From assembly GCF_004348325.1 (NCBI RefSeq), contig NZ_SMKF01000007.1, forward strand, positions 1 through 64,000: a stretch of DNA of 64,000 nucleotides. The letters run 5' to 3'. The translations under genes and the position numbers were made by a program. The DNA comes from Micromonospora sp. KC213. GTDB taxonomy: Bacteria > Actinomycetota > Actinomycetes > Mycobacteriales > Micromonosporaceae. A model generated the notes under the pieces. That model made no database searches, had not been told where the DNA came from, and was given only the letters and a program-made list of their open reading frames with translations. Of the stretch, positions 1 through 10,345 are shown in pieces (the first letter of the stretch is position 1; the number at the start of each line of letters is the position of its first letter).

Positions 1-1266
<1,266 letters not shown>

Positions 1267-1430
1267 TCAGGCCAGGCGCCCGACGACGTAGTTACGGCTC
1301 CAGATCCTCTGCTTGCTGACGGTCTTGCCGGTCCGCGGCGACGACCACATCTTGCCGCCACCGACGTAGATGTCGTGGCTACCTCCGGGTCGCCCCAACT
1401 GCCCGGGTCACCGAAGATGAACCCGCCGCC
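1267..1430 (-). pseudogene. C-terminal remnant of an NlpC/P60 cell-wall peptidase
   Basis: In one minus-strand frame ending at a TGA at 1267-1269 one reads GGSHDIYVGGGKMWSSPRTG followed by KTVSKQRIWSRNYVVGRLA. This matches the end of NlpC/P60 endopeptidases (HVGIYVG.GKM.HAPRTG). The usual pre-His part lies in other frames and the catalytic Cys region is absent. It is a decayed 3' fragment without a start. Confidence 0.55.
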
Positions 1431-1544
1431 ATGGCGTCGTGGGCGGCCGGTGACTCGGTCGCAGGTGCTGAAGTGCGGCTTTGTCTGCTGCGTGACCGAT
1501 GGATGGCGGCATGCTTCCGGTCATGATCCGGTCATTCGGCTAGC

Positions 1545-2055
1545 TGATTCTTCGTCAGGCACTGTGGTCGGTCACCCTGTTGGCCCGCGCTGGGCACGCC
1601 AACGCGGTCGAGGTGCTCGTGCTGCGGCACCAGTCGGTACCAGGCGTCGTACCGACGCACCTGGTAGTAGTCCAGGCCGACCTCGGTTTTGGCGGTCTGG
1701 AAGCACTCCTCGATCGCCCACCGGATCCGGCGAAGTAGGCCAGATCGGTGGGATCGGTGATACCGCGGCGAATCAACAGCCAGTGGCCGTAGCCGCCGTC
1801 AGCGCCGGGCAGGGATGCCACCGCCAGAGTCGCGACCCTTTGACGCCGTCACCGCAGCTGCGGCACTTCCACGCCAGTCACCGGCGGCCTCTGCCAGGTC
1901 CAGCCGTTCTTGCTCAACAGCGGCGACGACAACCCGACCAGGTAACTCAGCGCCTGCCGGCGCGGCTCCATCCGCTCGAACCGGTGCGCGAACCGCGCCA
2001 GCAGATCGCCCAAACCTGCCCACCAACCCACGATCTCATCGGTCAACACAAGCAC
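1545..2055 (-). pseudogene. Decayed IS701-family transposase
   Basis: Minus-strand pieces in different frames match one IS701-type transposase. The N-terminal piece (near 1850-2055) reads LLARFAHRFERMEPRRQALS, followed by SPLLSKNGWT. A central piece (near 1720-1821) reads GYGHWLLIRRGITDPTDLAY. Frame jumps between them and the missing ends show it is dead. Confidence 0.6.
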
Positions 2056-2430
2056 CGGAGCCTGCCCGCCCTATTACCGACCACAACAGACAAACGGTGC
2101 GACCGCGCAGTCCATCCGGCGAATAGCATCGACGTCCACAGCTACACGGCCGGCCCCGGCCCCGGCGGGTCGCCCCAATCGAGCTGCACCTCGGCGACGC
2201 CCGCCAGGTGCTGGCCGAGCGGGCCGAGGGATGAGTTCGGACGCCCGCACCAATCCGCCGGAGTTTCGCCAGCATGATCGAGACCGTGCGGCAATCGGTT
2301 CGCCTTCGGGGTGTCGCGCTCCGCCGTCCACGTCATCCATCCCCTTGCCTACCGTCGCCGTCGGCATCACACTCATCTACATCAGTCTAAGTAGTGATCT
2401 GTTATTCGATGTTTGGTCAGGTTGATCGAC

Positions 2431-3249
2431 ATGGTCTCCAGATTCACCGTACGGCGGGTACTCGCGGCCGTGCTCGCCGCGATCACCGGCCTGACCGTGG
2501 CGCAGGCTCCGGCCGCCGCCGTGTCGCTGACCGAGAACATCGGCACCCAGGCCATCATCGGCACCGATGGCCGTTACCCGGTCGATCCGGCGGCCTATCC
2601 CGCTACCGCGACCGTCCTTCTCACCTTCTCGTACTACGATCACGACGGTCAGTGGAAGGCGGGCCGCTGCACCGGCTGGGTGTCCGGCCACCATGATCGC
2701 AGCACCACCATCATCACGGCTGGCCACTGCGTCTACGGTGCGGAGACCGGCATCTGGCACAGCAACTATCACGTCCACGTCGGCGGCCCGAATGCGATCA
2801 TCTGCCCGGCCAGGGTCCTCTACAAGGCGGCGCGTTGGGGTGTTCCGCCCGTTCCCGAGTACGACTACGGCGCCGTCAAGGTCGACTGCCGACCGTCGGG
2901 GCAGCCCCTCGGGCAGCTGACGGGCGCCTATGGATACTCGACGAACTACATCTTCGCCGGCACCGCGGTGCGGACTCAGGGCTTCCCCAATGATAAGCAG
3001 TCCACGCCCTGGTTGCAGTGGGCAGCCGATGGTGTCGTCGGTCCCTCCACCGCGCAGCGCCTCTCCTATGACAACGACACTTTCTTTGGTCAGAACGGTT
3101 CACCGGTCTACGTGCCGGCCGTGCCCGGCTGTGGCCCATGCGTCACGGCCATCCACGGCTACCATCCCGGCCCCAACCTGAACTTCAACTACGGTGTGCG
3201 GATAACCACCGAGGTTCACCGAGACATCCGTAACTGGACGTCTCTGTGA
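2431..3249 (+). CDS. Secreted V8/trypsin-fold protein with the catalytic Ser replaced by Asn
   Basis: A 272-residue exported protein of the chymotrypsin/glutamyl-endopeptidase fold. I chose the ATG at 2431 because it gives a clean signal peptide (VSRFTVRRVLAAVLAAITG, then APAAA); an in-frame TTG lies 18 bases upstream. The His of the triad is in TAGHCVY (His99) and the Asp in EYDYGAVKVD (Asp145). The Ser motif, normally G-x-S-G-S-P, reads FFGQNGSPVY, so residue 222 is Asn (codon AAC). Several Cys could pair. As read, the protein should not be a normal serine protease. It could be a binding protein, a recently inactivated enzyme, or the result of a base error (AGC to AAC). Confidence 0.85.
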   Translation: MVSRFTVRRVLAAVLAAITGLTVAQAPAAAVSLTENIGTQAIIGTDGRYPVDPAAYPATATVLLTFSYYDHDGQWKAGRCTGWVSGHHDRSTTIITAGHCVYGAETGIWHSNYHVHVGGPNAIICPARVLYKAARWGVPPVPEYDYGAVKVDCRPSGQPLGQLTGAYGYSTNYIFAGTAVRTQGFPNDKQSTPWLQWAADGVVGPSTAQRLSYDNDTFFGQNGSPVYVPAVPGCGPCVTAIHGYHPGPNLNFNYGVRITTEVHRDIRNWTSL

Positions 3250-3513
3250 CCTGAGCTTTCGCATGAGTGAAGATCGTTGAGTTCCTGCCAGCGGGTCGCT
3301 GTCAGCGTCAAGGCCACCCTACGATGTCGCCCACGGCTCGGCTGTATGTCCGCCCCAGCGTCAACCCCGACGACCCGCCCAGGCCGGGGGTGATGCCGCC
3401 GATATCGTCGCGGCGGCCGGAATGCTGAAACGGCTCTCCGCTGAGCACCGCTCGTTCTAGCTCACCAACGAATCACATGAACGTGCCTCCGAATATCCGT
3501 TGCTGGCGCGCAT
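3250..3513. other. No gene seen between the protease-fold gene and the tRNA run
   Basis: 264 bases with short frames only; no terminator or family match that I can support. Confidence 0.4.
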
Positions 3514-3600
3514 GGAAGGTTGGCCGAGTTGGTAAGGCAGCGGGTTGCTAACCCGTAACGGGTCACACCGTCGGGTGTTCGAGTCCCTCACCTTCCGCCA
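3514..3600 (+). tRNA. tRNA-Ser (GCT)
   Basis: An 87-base class II tRNA with acceptor GGAAGGT pairing ACCTTCC, discriminator G and an encoded CCA. The anticodon loop TTGCTAA sits on a perfect GCGGG/CCCGT stem and gives anticodon GCT. There is a long variable arm. The T-stem (GGGTG/CCCTC) has one mismatch and one wobble, so it is slightly irregular but probably functional. Confidence 0.85.
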
Positions 3601-3603
3601 TGC

Positions 3604-3678
3604 GTCGTGACCAAACTGGTTAAGGCACCCGGCTGATAACCGAGAGATGCGGTGGTGCAACTCCACCCGACGACACCA
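3604..3678 (+). tRNA. Divergent tRNA-Ile-like gene (GAT anticodon), possibly a pseudo-tRNA
   Basis: It starts three bases after the Ser tRNA. The anticodon loop CTGATAA gives GAT. The T-arm GGTGG TGCAACT CCACC is well paired and an encoded CCA follows. Only the outer five acceptor pairs (GTCGT/ACGAC) form, the D-arm is short (CC/GG), and the anticodon stem has a mismatch. It does not look like the standard tRNA-Ile. It may be a mobile-element tRNA or a decaying copy. Confidence 0.5.
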
Positions 3679-3679
3679 T

Positions 3680-3752
3680 GCCCCCGTGGCTCAGTGGATA
3701 GAGCACCAGACTACGGATCTGGGGGTCGCGCGTTCGAATCGCGCCGGGGGCA
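3680..3752 (+). tRNA. tRNA-Arg (ACG)
   Basis: A 73-base cloverleaf starting one base after the previous gene. Acceptor GCCCCCG/CGGGGGC is perfect, the D-arm is canonical (GCTC AGTGGATA GAGC), the anticodon arm is CCAGA CTACGGA TCTGG (ACG), and the T-arm GCGCG TTCGAAT CGCGC is perfect. No CCA is encoded, unlike the two genes before it. Confidence 0.95.
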
Positions 3753-3809
3753 CGCAGAAAGAAGTGCAGGCCAGGTCATTGCCGACGCATCGGCGTAGAC
3801 TCGCCGGCC

Positions 3810-4367
3810 ATGGGACTCCTCACCTTCAGCCTCAACCTCACCCTGGACGGTTGCGTCGACCACCAGGAGGGGATCGCCGACGACGAGACGCACGCCTTCT
3901 TCACCCGTCTCATGGACGAGGGCGGGGCAATGCTGTGGGGTCGCGTCACCTACGAGATGATGGAGAGCTACTGGCCGGCCGTCGCCCGCAGCGACGAGGA
4001 GGCGCCGCCGGCCATGCGCGAGTGGGCGGTCAAGCTGGAGGCCAAACCCAAGTACGTGGTGTCGTCGACGCGCAAGGACTTTCCGTGGCCCAACAGCCAC
4101 CACATCGCCGGCGATCTGCGTGAGGGCGTGCAGAAGCTCAAGGACGCAACCCCGGCCGGGGTCCTCCTCGGAAGCGGCAAGCTCGCGAACGAGCTCGACC
4201 GGCTGGACCTGATCGACGAGTACAAGCTGCTCGTCCATCCCAGAATCGCCGGCCACGGCCCGACGCTGTACCAGGGCGGGCTGCCCGGCACGCGCCAGCT
4301 CGAGCTGCTCTCGGCGGAGCCGCTCCGCAACGGCGCGGTGGTCATGCACTACCGCCGCGCGCGCTGA
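3810..4367 (+). CDS. Dihydrofolate reductase / RibD C-terminal fold protein
   Basis: A 185-residue soluble protein of the RibD-C/DHFR-like superfamily common in actinomycetes, whose substrates are mostly unknown. It opens with MGLLTFSLNLTLDGCVDH, the family's first strand and Asp-Gly loop. LWGRVTYEMM (about 42-51) and VLLGSGKLANEL (about 114-125, the glycine-rich NADPH-binding loop) follow, and DEYKLLVHPRIAGHG near 137-151 is the usual late motif. Length is normal. It is monocistronic, downstream of the tRNA run. The reductase role is inferred from the family. Confidence 0.85.
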   Translation: MGLLTFSLNLTLDGCVDHQEGIADDETHAFFTRLMDEGGAMLWGRVTYEMMESYWPAVARSDEEAPPAMREWAVKLEAKPKYVVSSTRKDFPWPNSHHIAGDLREGVQKLKDATPAGVLLGSGKLANELDRLDLIDEYKLLVHPRIAGHGPTLYQGGLPGTRQLELLSAEPLRNGAVVMHYRRAR

Positions 4368-5184
4368 ATCACAGGAGCCCATCGCCGCCAGCTCACCGGC
4401 AGCGCGGCGTCCTGCTCGCGCTCGCCGCGCTGCGCCGAACGACTCCTCGTCGGCCGGCGGCGCAGAGGATCATGGCCCGTCCACCATGCCCGCTGTCGGC
4501 GTGCTGTCCAAGCGGGCGAGCGTGAACCGTTGCAGATCGTGCAAGGGTTGGCCGCGTCGCGCTGGCGACTCTGAGCTGGGTAAGCGCTGCCGTGGAGCTC
4601 CGAGAGTAGAGATAACGAATCCGGCCAGCCCCACTCATGGTGAGGCCACCCCGATAGGTGACGGGCGCGGCCTCGAAAGCGGACAGGGCCGCAATGCCTT
4701 GGGGTTCGGTTCCCTCCCTCACCGCCATGCGCCGCTAGCTGAGTCGCTTTCGCGTCCACGTCGCGCAGGGCTCCACGGACGTCGGCTATTCCGACAGCTC
4801 CGCGAGAGCTGATCGAGTCGAACGCGCCGCCGGGCGGCCACCGCGCTCGGACGGCGGCAGATCCGGAAGCCAAGACCAATAGCTCGATGTGGCGAGGGTC
4901 AACTTCGCGCTATTCCGCCATCGCCGCTCGTCAATATTTTTCAGCGCCAAGACGGCAGCCGACGCGCGTAGCGTCCGTTGACCAAGTCTGGCCTTGACCC
5001 GGCGGTTCTGGCAACGTTCGGGACCTCGGCTGTTACGTGGAATCGCTACGGGGCTGGCACTGCCGATGCGGCCGCGGTGGTGACGAGTCCGGCGAGCACA
5101 GTTGTCTCGGCCATGATGTTGATGTGGCCGCGGCGCGGGACGAGCGCGAGGCGGGCGTTTCGCGCGGCGACGCGGAACAGCGAG
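4368..5184. other. Gene-poor stretch with a tRNA-Ser relic
   Basis: Apart from the tRNA-like sequence at 4639-4727 I see no coding sequence. Frames here have random composition. It ends at the IS3 remnant. Confidence 0.4.
4639..4727 (+). tRNA. Degenerate tRNA-Ser-like sequence (CGA), probably a pseudo-tRNA
   Basis: An 89-base element with a perfect acceptor (GGTGAGG/CCTCACC), discriminator G and encoded CCA, like a serine tRNA. A D-stem CACC/GGTG, a variable-arm stem AGGGC/GCCTT and a T-loop TTCGGTT can be drawn. The anticodon loop CTCGAAA would give CGA, but its stem pairs at only three of five positions and positions 8-9 are atypical. I read it as a tRNA-Ser relic or a very divergent copy. 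Confidence 0.45.
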
Positions 5185-5313
5185 GCCGACGCCCGACGCG
5201 GCATCTTCCGCTGGATCGCCTTCTACAACCACCGCCGTCGCCACTCCGCCCTCGCAGCCCCGCCGAGTACGAACAAACCCTCGAACTACGCGCTGCTACC
5301 GATCGCGCCATAA
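5185..5313 (+). pseudogene. C-terminal remnant of an IS3-family transposase
   Basis: RRGIFRWIAFYNHRRRHSAL is the classic C-terminal end of IS3-type integrase-core transposases. It is followed in another frame by AEYEQTLELRAATDRAI, so a frameshift separates adjacent blocks of the same protein. The rest is missing. Confidence 0.7.
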
Positions 5314-5439
5314 CCCGGTGCCACACCCCCCCAAGGGAAGCCCAGCTCTGCCATCCACACGCGTGAACGTCGACACGCCACCCGGCCGACAGGCCGAACA
5401 GCGTGTCAACGAACATCGTGAACGTTTGTGGTCAGGGCA

Positions 5440-6417
5440 CTAGACCATACGGCGCCGTACCCGCCACACCACCACACCGATCAGGACCGCCGCGACGGCG
5501 ACGAACAGGGCCGCCTCGATGAGCTGGAACGTCCAGAACCGGTCGGCCGGGTGGTAGACCCCGAACTGCTGGATGCCCCGCGCGTGCAGGAACTGGTTGA
5601 AATTGGTGCCGGCCCGGTTGGCGGCGCCCTCCAGCTCGTAGTACTCGGTCCAGCTCAGCCTGCGCCCGGTGGCGTCTGCGTAGCCGTGTTCGATTATCCA
5701 GTCAGCGAAGCTGGGCACGGGCCGGTGCCCCGCCTGATCCTTCGAGCCGCCGACTCCGACCGGCTCCATGCTGGTGAGCGGGGTGGCGTACGCGGGACGG
5801 GCCAACAGCGCCACCGGCATCCGGGCGGCGAGGAACGCCCCGAACGCGACGCCGAACGCGGGCAGGCTGCGCCGCAGGATCGCCCCGGCGGCGGTGGCGA
5901 CGCCGAACGCGAACAGCGCGTACGCCACCGGAACAAGTCCCTCCAGGTCGAAGGCGTCGTACTGGAACCGCCCTTCCCACGCGTCGAATGGCTGACGGAA
6001 CCAGGTGAGCACCGCGGTGAACATCCCGGTGAGCGTGACGGTGACGCCGGCCAGTGCCGCGAGCTTGGCCGCCAGCCAGCGCATCCGCGGCACGGCCTGC
6101 GTCCAGGCGAGCTGCCAGGTGCCGTCCTCCAGTTCGCGCGCGAGCAGCGGCGCACCGAGGAACGCACCGATGACGACGGGGACCAGATAGAAGCCCGCCA
6201 GGAGGTTCTCGACGTACCCGTACTCCTCGTCGAGCCGGCGGAAGGAGGCCGCGCAGTCCTCGTTGATACCGGCCTCTCCCGCACACCGGGCGGGACCGCC
6301 GGGGAACAGGTCGTGGGCCTGCGTCCCGAGCACGAGCAGGGCAATGCCGAACATGCCGACAAGTAGACCCAGGACGCAGACCTCGGTCCGGTGCTGGCGC
6401 CAGATCAACCACGTCAT
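5440..6417 (-). CDS. ABC transporter permease (YtrB/ABC-2 type)
   Basis: A 325-residue integral membrane protein, partner of the ATPase encoded just upstream. The start is set by MTWLIWRQHRTE, the usual beginning of this actinobacterial permease family, and its ATG shares an ATGA with the ATPase stop codon. Hydrophobic segments are visible near residues 15-35, 90-112, 135-160, 190-215 and 295-318, with a large extracellular loop rich in aromatic residues between the last two. Substrate unknown; such operons often answer cell-wall-active compounds. It is the only exporter-like system near the biosynthetic cluster. Confidence 0.85.
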   Translation of the reverse strand: MTWLIWRQHRTEVCVLGLLVGMFGIALLVLGTQAHDLFPGGPARCAGEAGINEDCAASFRRLDEEYGYVENLLAGFYLVPVVIGAFLGAPLLARELEDGTWQLAWTQAVPRMRWLAAKLAALAGVTVTLTGMFTAVLTWFRQPFDAWEGRFQYDAFDLEGLVPVAYALFAFGVATAAGAILRRSLPAFGVAFGAFLAARMPVALLARPAYATPLTSMEPVGVGGSKDQAGHRPVPSFADWIIEHGYADATGRRLSWTEYYELEGAANRAGTNFNQFLHARGIQQFGVYHPADRFWTFQLIEAALFVAVAAVLIGVVVWRVRRRMV

Positions 6418-7313
6418 GCCGGCGCCCCCGACGTGACCGCGGCGCTCGGCTCGGACGGCCGGCGCAGGTACGCCAGCACCAGGTCCTCCAGCGCGACCGG
6501 CTGGGCCTGCCACCCAGGCGCGGCCGGGATCGCGCCGTCGCGTACCAGCAGGGTCGTGTGCCGGTCGCTGTGGACGGCCTCCACGACGGCGCCGGCCCGG
6601 TCGAGGTCGGTGGCCGTGCGCGGGCCGACGAGCAGCCGGTGCTCGGCGAGGAGGGTGTCGATGTCACCGGTGAGCGTGACCCGGCCGTGGTTGAGCACGA
6701 CCAGGTGGTCGCAGACGCGCTCCAGCTCGTGCACGACGTGGGAGGAGAACAGGACGGTTACCCCGCCTTCGGCCACCGCGCCCATGAGGACCTGCAGGAA
6801 CTCGTGCCGGGCCAGCGGGTCGAGGCTGGCCACCGGCTCGTCGAGGACGAGCAGGTCCGGCCGCTTCGCCAGGGCCAGAGCCAACGCGACCTGGGCCTGC
6901 TGCCCGCCGGAGAGCGTACCGGCCCTGCGGTCGAGCGGGATGCCCAGCTTCGCCAGCCGGCGCTCGGCCAGCCCCTGGTCGAACCGCAGGTTGCAGGCCC
7001 GGCCGAAGCGGAGCATCTCGGCGACGGTGAAGCGCTTGTACAGCGGGTGGTCCTGGGCCAGGAACCCGACCCGGGACAGAGTTTGCGGGGTGCTGGCGGT
7101 GACGTCGTGGCCAAGGACCTCCACCGTGCCGGTGCTCGGTGCCAGCAACCCGACGACCAGGCGCAGCAGCGTGGTCTTGCCCGCGCCGTTCGGCCCGACC
7201 AGGGCGATCACGCCGCCCGCCGGCAGGGCCAGGGTGCAGTCGCGCAGCGCCCAGCCCTTCCGGTACCGCTTGCCCACACCGTCGGTGCGCAGCGCGAACT
7301 CGGTCGCTGTCAC
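6414..7313 (-). CDS. ABC transporter ATP-binding protein
   Basis: A 299-residue ATPase. Walker A is GPNGAGKTTLL (about 39-49), the signature LSGGQQAQ (about 134-141), Walker B LLVLDEPVASLDP (about 153-165), and an H-loop His follows in LFSSHVVHEL. The GTG start overlaps the upstream regulator stop as GTGA, and the stop overlaps the permease start as ATGA, so the three genes form one operon. It should drive the permease at 5440-6417; the substrate is not evident. Confidence 0.92.
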   Translation of the reverse strand: MTATEFALRTDGVGKRYRKGWALRDCTLALPAGGVIALVGPNGAGKTTLLRLVVGLLAPSTGTVEVLGHDVTASTPQTLSRVGFLAQDHPLYKRFTVAEMLRFGRACNLRFDQGLAERRLAKLGIPLDRRAGTLSGGQQAQVALALALAKRPDLLVLDEPVASLDPLARHEFLQVLMGAVAEGGVTVLFSSHVVHELERVCDHLVVLNHGRVTLTGDIDTLLAEHRLLVGPRTATDLDRAGAVVEAVHSDRHTTLLVRDGAIPAAPGWQAQPVALEDLVLAYLRRPSEPSAAVTSGAPA

Positions 7314-7704
7314 GCCACTTCCTCATTCCTCGTCCGCTGGTGGACGGAAGTAAAAAGCGCGTTGACCGCCTGCTCGTCGAGGCCGGCCGCGTAGGCGCGG
7401 CGCAGCCAGGTTGCCAGGCCGCGGCGCAGCGACGTGTACGTCGATGCCGACATCGCGGCCGACTGCTGTTCATTGACGAACGTGCCCTGGCCGGGCCGGC
7501 CGGTGACCAGGTTCTCCTGCTCCATCTGCCGGTACGCCTTGGCGACGGTGTTCGGATTGATCGCCAGGTCCTCGACCACCTCGCGGATGAGCGGGAGGCG
7601 GTCACCGGGTTGGAGAAAGCCCAGCAGCACCGCCTGGCGGACCTGCTGAACGAGTTGCAGGACGGCGGCACGCCGGAGTGGGTGTCGAGCCGGAAGACGA
7701 ACAC
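7310..7704 (-). pseudogene. YtrA-type GntR regulator with an apparent frameshift near its N-terminus
   Basis: The family start is readable from a GTG at 7704 as FRLDTHSGVPP. The continuation expected after it (Y)LQLVQQVRQAVLLGFLQPG is present but in another frame, so one base appears to be missing near 7675. The remaining frame carries the winged helix (DRLPLIREVVEDLAINPNTV, AKAYRQMEQENLVTGRPGQG) and a short effector tail ending in NEEVA. A GTG at 7630 could start a shortened protein without the first helix. It normally represses its own ABC operon. It is either a pseudogene or a sequencing error. Confidence 0.7.
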
Positions 7705-7885
7705 GTAGCCCCTTGCTGCTTTCCTAGTGCCATAGTAAAGCAGCAAGTTGGCGGTCACGAGAGCCGACACGCCCGCACGACCGCGGCATCGGATCCGGGC
7801 GCACGCCTGCCCCGACCGCGCGGTCGGGGCGCGGCGGCGACCGTGACAACGGACCTGCGATGTACACGATGAGGCGGCTGGCCGC

Positions 7886-8443
7886 GTGGACCTACTGTCG
7901 CCGACGGAGGTGGTCGGTTTGCGTACCGGGCCACAGACGTTGCAGTACACCGGCGTGCGTGACGGAATCGAGCTGGACGTGGTCAGCCACGACCTGCTGA
8001 AGTTCGCCAAGCTGTTGACCAGCCGCAACGGGTACGTCCTGGAACAGCTGCTGTCGCCGCTGGTGGTCGTGACCACCGCGGTACACGCCGAACTCACGTC
8101 GCTGGCCCCGCAACTGATCACCCGTCACCACGCGCATCACTACCTTGGATTCGCGGCCACCCAGGAAAAGCAGTACGCCAGGACCGGGCAGCTCAAGCCC
8201 GTGTTGTACACGCTGCGAGTCCTGCTCACCGGAATCCACCTGATGCGCACCGGCCGCCTGGAGACCGACCTTGGTGTGCTCGGGACGAGGTTGGCGTACG
8301 TGCCCGACCTCATCGCCGCCAAGCGGGAGGCCGAGCACGGACCGCTCCCCGCAGGCGCCGCCGAGCGACTCGCCACCGACATACCGCGGCTACGGGCCGA
8401 GCTCGAGGCGGCCCGGGACACGTCGACGCTGCCCGACGAGAAA
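7886..8443 (+). pseudogene. Truncated nucleotidyltransferase (pol-beta superfamily, COG3541-like)
   Basis: The segment reads EVVGLRTGPQTLQYTGVRDG, IELDVVSHDLLKFAKLL and RNGYVLEQLLSPLVV, then a helical C-terminal domain to LPDE. This is the middle and end of a predicted nucleotidyltransferase. The catalytic N-terminal Gly-Ser and Asp-x-Asp motifs are absent upstream, and after LPDE the reading frame continues into unrelated sequence. Both ends are lost, so the gene is dead. Confidence 0.6.
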
Positions 8444-8649
8444 GACCCGGCAGTCCAGGAGGCACCAAGGCAGCGACAGTTACGTCAACCATGGCGAACA
8501 ACCCCACCGCAAACAGTCCCGACGGAGGACGCCGCAAGGGCCGAAAACCCGTGCTCAAGCGAACTTGACCGCGGGTACGTCAGATACAGCAGGGACGCTT
8601 CAAATCTGTGTCCGAGGGGCGATCGATACCACGACCCCACAGGAGCAGC

Positions 8650-9250
8650 CGAGCGAGCGTGGTGTCGAGGTGGATCACGTCACGGTCTTCCGGTGCGTGC
8701 AGCGGTTCACCCCACTGCTGGCCGACGCAGCCCGGTTCGCTCGCCACTCCCCTGGTGACCGCTGGTTCGTGGACGCGACCTACGTCAAAATCAACGGGAC
8801 GGGCGGTACATGCACCGGGGCCGTGGACCAGCATGGTCAGGTCATCGACGTGCTCGTCTCACCGCGTCGGGACGCCGCCGCGGCCCGACGGTTCTTCCAC
8901 CGAGCGCTGACCACGCTGAAGGTCACGCCCAGCGAAGTTGTCACCGACGCGCACCCGCTCTATCCGAGGGTGCTCGAGGACCTGGTCCCGTCGGCGTGGC
9001 ACCACGTCGAACGGCATGCCAACAATCCGATCGAGGCCGACCACAGCCAGTTCAAGCACCGGCTCAGACCGATACGCGGACTCCGTTCCGACCGCGCCGC
9101 CCAGACGATCGTCACCAGCCACGCCTTCGTGCAGAACCTCCGACACGGACACTACGAACTCGCCACCGCGTCACGGTATACATCGAGGATCACTGATCGT
9201 CTGCTGAGCATCGCAGATTTCCTCTCCACCAGGTACACCGAGGACGCCGC
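8650..9250 (+). pseudogene. IS6-family transposase lacking its N-terminus
   Basis: Matches the DDE core of IS6-type transposases: ERGVEVDHVTVFRCVQRF, then RWFVDATYVKINGTG (first Asp), VVTDAHPLYPRVLEDLVPSA (second Asp) and NNPIEADHSQFKHRLRPIRG (Glu). The leading helix-turn-helix part is missing and the frame runs in from the preceding remnant without its own start. I see no intact inverted repeats. Confidence 0.7.
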
Positions 9251-9257
9251 GTGGCAG

Positions 9258-9743
9258 TCAGCGTTTGAGCAGGGCCATGGCCAGGGTCAGCAGGGATGCG
9301 GCGCCGGCGAGCGTGCGGACCAGGTTCCAGCGGTTCCAGGTCGCTTCGAAGGCGGCGCGGACCGCGGCCGGGTCGGCCATGTCCGCGACCGGGCCGGCCC
9401 GGTCCAGGCGGTAGTTCAGCGGAGCGCTCACGAACGCCGTGACGGCAAACAGGATGACGTACAGCACCGTCGCCGCGAGCAGCCAGGGAAACATGGCGCG
9501 GTATTCCGGGCCGCGGTGCAGGACGACCGCGACGATGGCGAGTACGAGGGCGCCGACATAGGCGGTGAGGAACCAGCCGTTGAGGATGACGACGTTGACC
9601 TTCTGCATAACGTCGATGAGCACACGGTCTTCGGTCTGGCGCAGGGCCAGCATCACCGAGGTCGAGTACGTGAAGAACACGCCGGCGGATAGGCCGACGA
9701 AGAGCGTGGCGGCGGCAAGGACCGCGATGCGTACCTGTTCCAT
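9258..9743 (-). CDS. DUF1772 (anthrone oxygenase-like) membrane protein
   Basis: A 161-residue integral membrane protein with four hydrophobic segments (about 5-27, 52-75, 84-108 and 138-158). It begins MEQVRIAVLAAATLFVGLSA with the family's GVFFTYSTSVMLAL helix. The C-terminal helix ...NRWNLVRTLAGAASLLTLAMA fits DUF1772, a family that includes anthrone-oxygenase-like proteins but is mostly uncharacterised. It is the only intact gene among the surrounding remnants. It lies 1.2 kb from the biosynthetic cluster on the other strand, so membership there is unproven. Confidence 0.8.
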   Translation of the reverse strand: MEQVRIAVLAAATLFVGLSAGVFFTYSTSVMLALRQTEDRVLIDVMQKVNVVILNGWFLTAYVGALVLAIVAVVLHRGPEYRAMFPWLLAATVLYVILFAVTAFVSAPLNYRLDRAGPVADMADPAAVRAAFEATWNRWNLVRTLAGAASLLTLAMALLKR

Positions 9744-9857
9744 ACCAAAGATTCAATACGATCGTCGACAGACGAGCAATGGCTGAAAGTCGCTCATCCA
9801 TGTTCCATCGTCCAACAGGGTGCGAGGTTAGTGAAGTGATCTCAGCGATTTTGCGGT

Positions 9858-10345
9858 GGTTACTTGTGTGCGAAATCGGCGTTGCCTGTCTGTCGCCGCC
9901 GCGGTTGAGCCGGTGCCGGGTGGTCTCGCCGGAGCTGGCCGGGATCGGAGCGGCCCCACAGAGCATGGCGAACGCGGCTTCGGAAGCGAGCCGGTCGTGG
10001 TTCTCGCCGGCGCAAACCAACAGCTGCCCGGCGACGTCGGGTCCGACGCCGTTCGCGGCCAGCAGGGCCGGGTTGATGGCGGCGACCAGTGGTTCGAGTA
10101 GTTCGTCGAGGTCGGCGATCTCGATGGATAGGTGCTGGTGGCGGCGGGTCAGCGAGCGAAGCACGGCGGCGACGGCGACGGCTGGGCTGGCCGCGTCGCC
10201 TTGGTCGGGTTGCAGATCCGCACAGGTGGCGAGCAGCTTCGTGATGTTCAGGTTGCGCAACCGGGCGCGTCGTTCGTCGGGGGCGGTGACGATCGGGGCC
10301 TTCATCTGCCGTTGAGTCTCGGCGCGCTGGTCGACGGCGTGCAGG
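9858..10345 (-). pseudogene. IS110-family transposase fragment
   Basis: Reads LRNLNITKLLATCADLQPDQ, HQHLSIEIADLDELLEPLV and ALLAANGVGPDVAGQLLVCA, ending near HRLNRGGDRQA. This is the middle and Transposase_20 region of IS110 proteins. The catalytic DEDD N-terminus and the end are missing. It abuts a broken PRPP synthetase gene, which it probably interrupted. Confidence 0.7.

Noticed and set aside
4500-4630. Another tRNA upstream of the Ser-CGA relic
   Set aside because: I could find a T-loop-like string but no acceptor or anticodon stems that pair.
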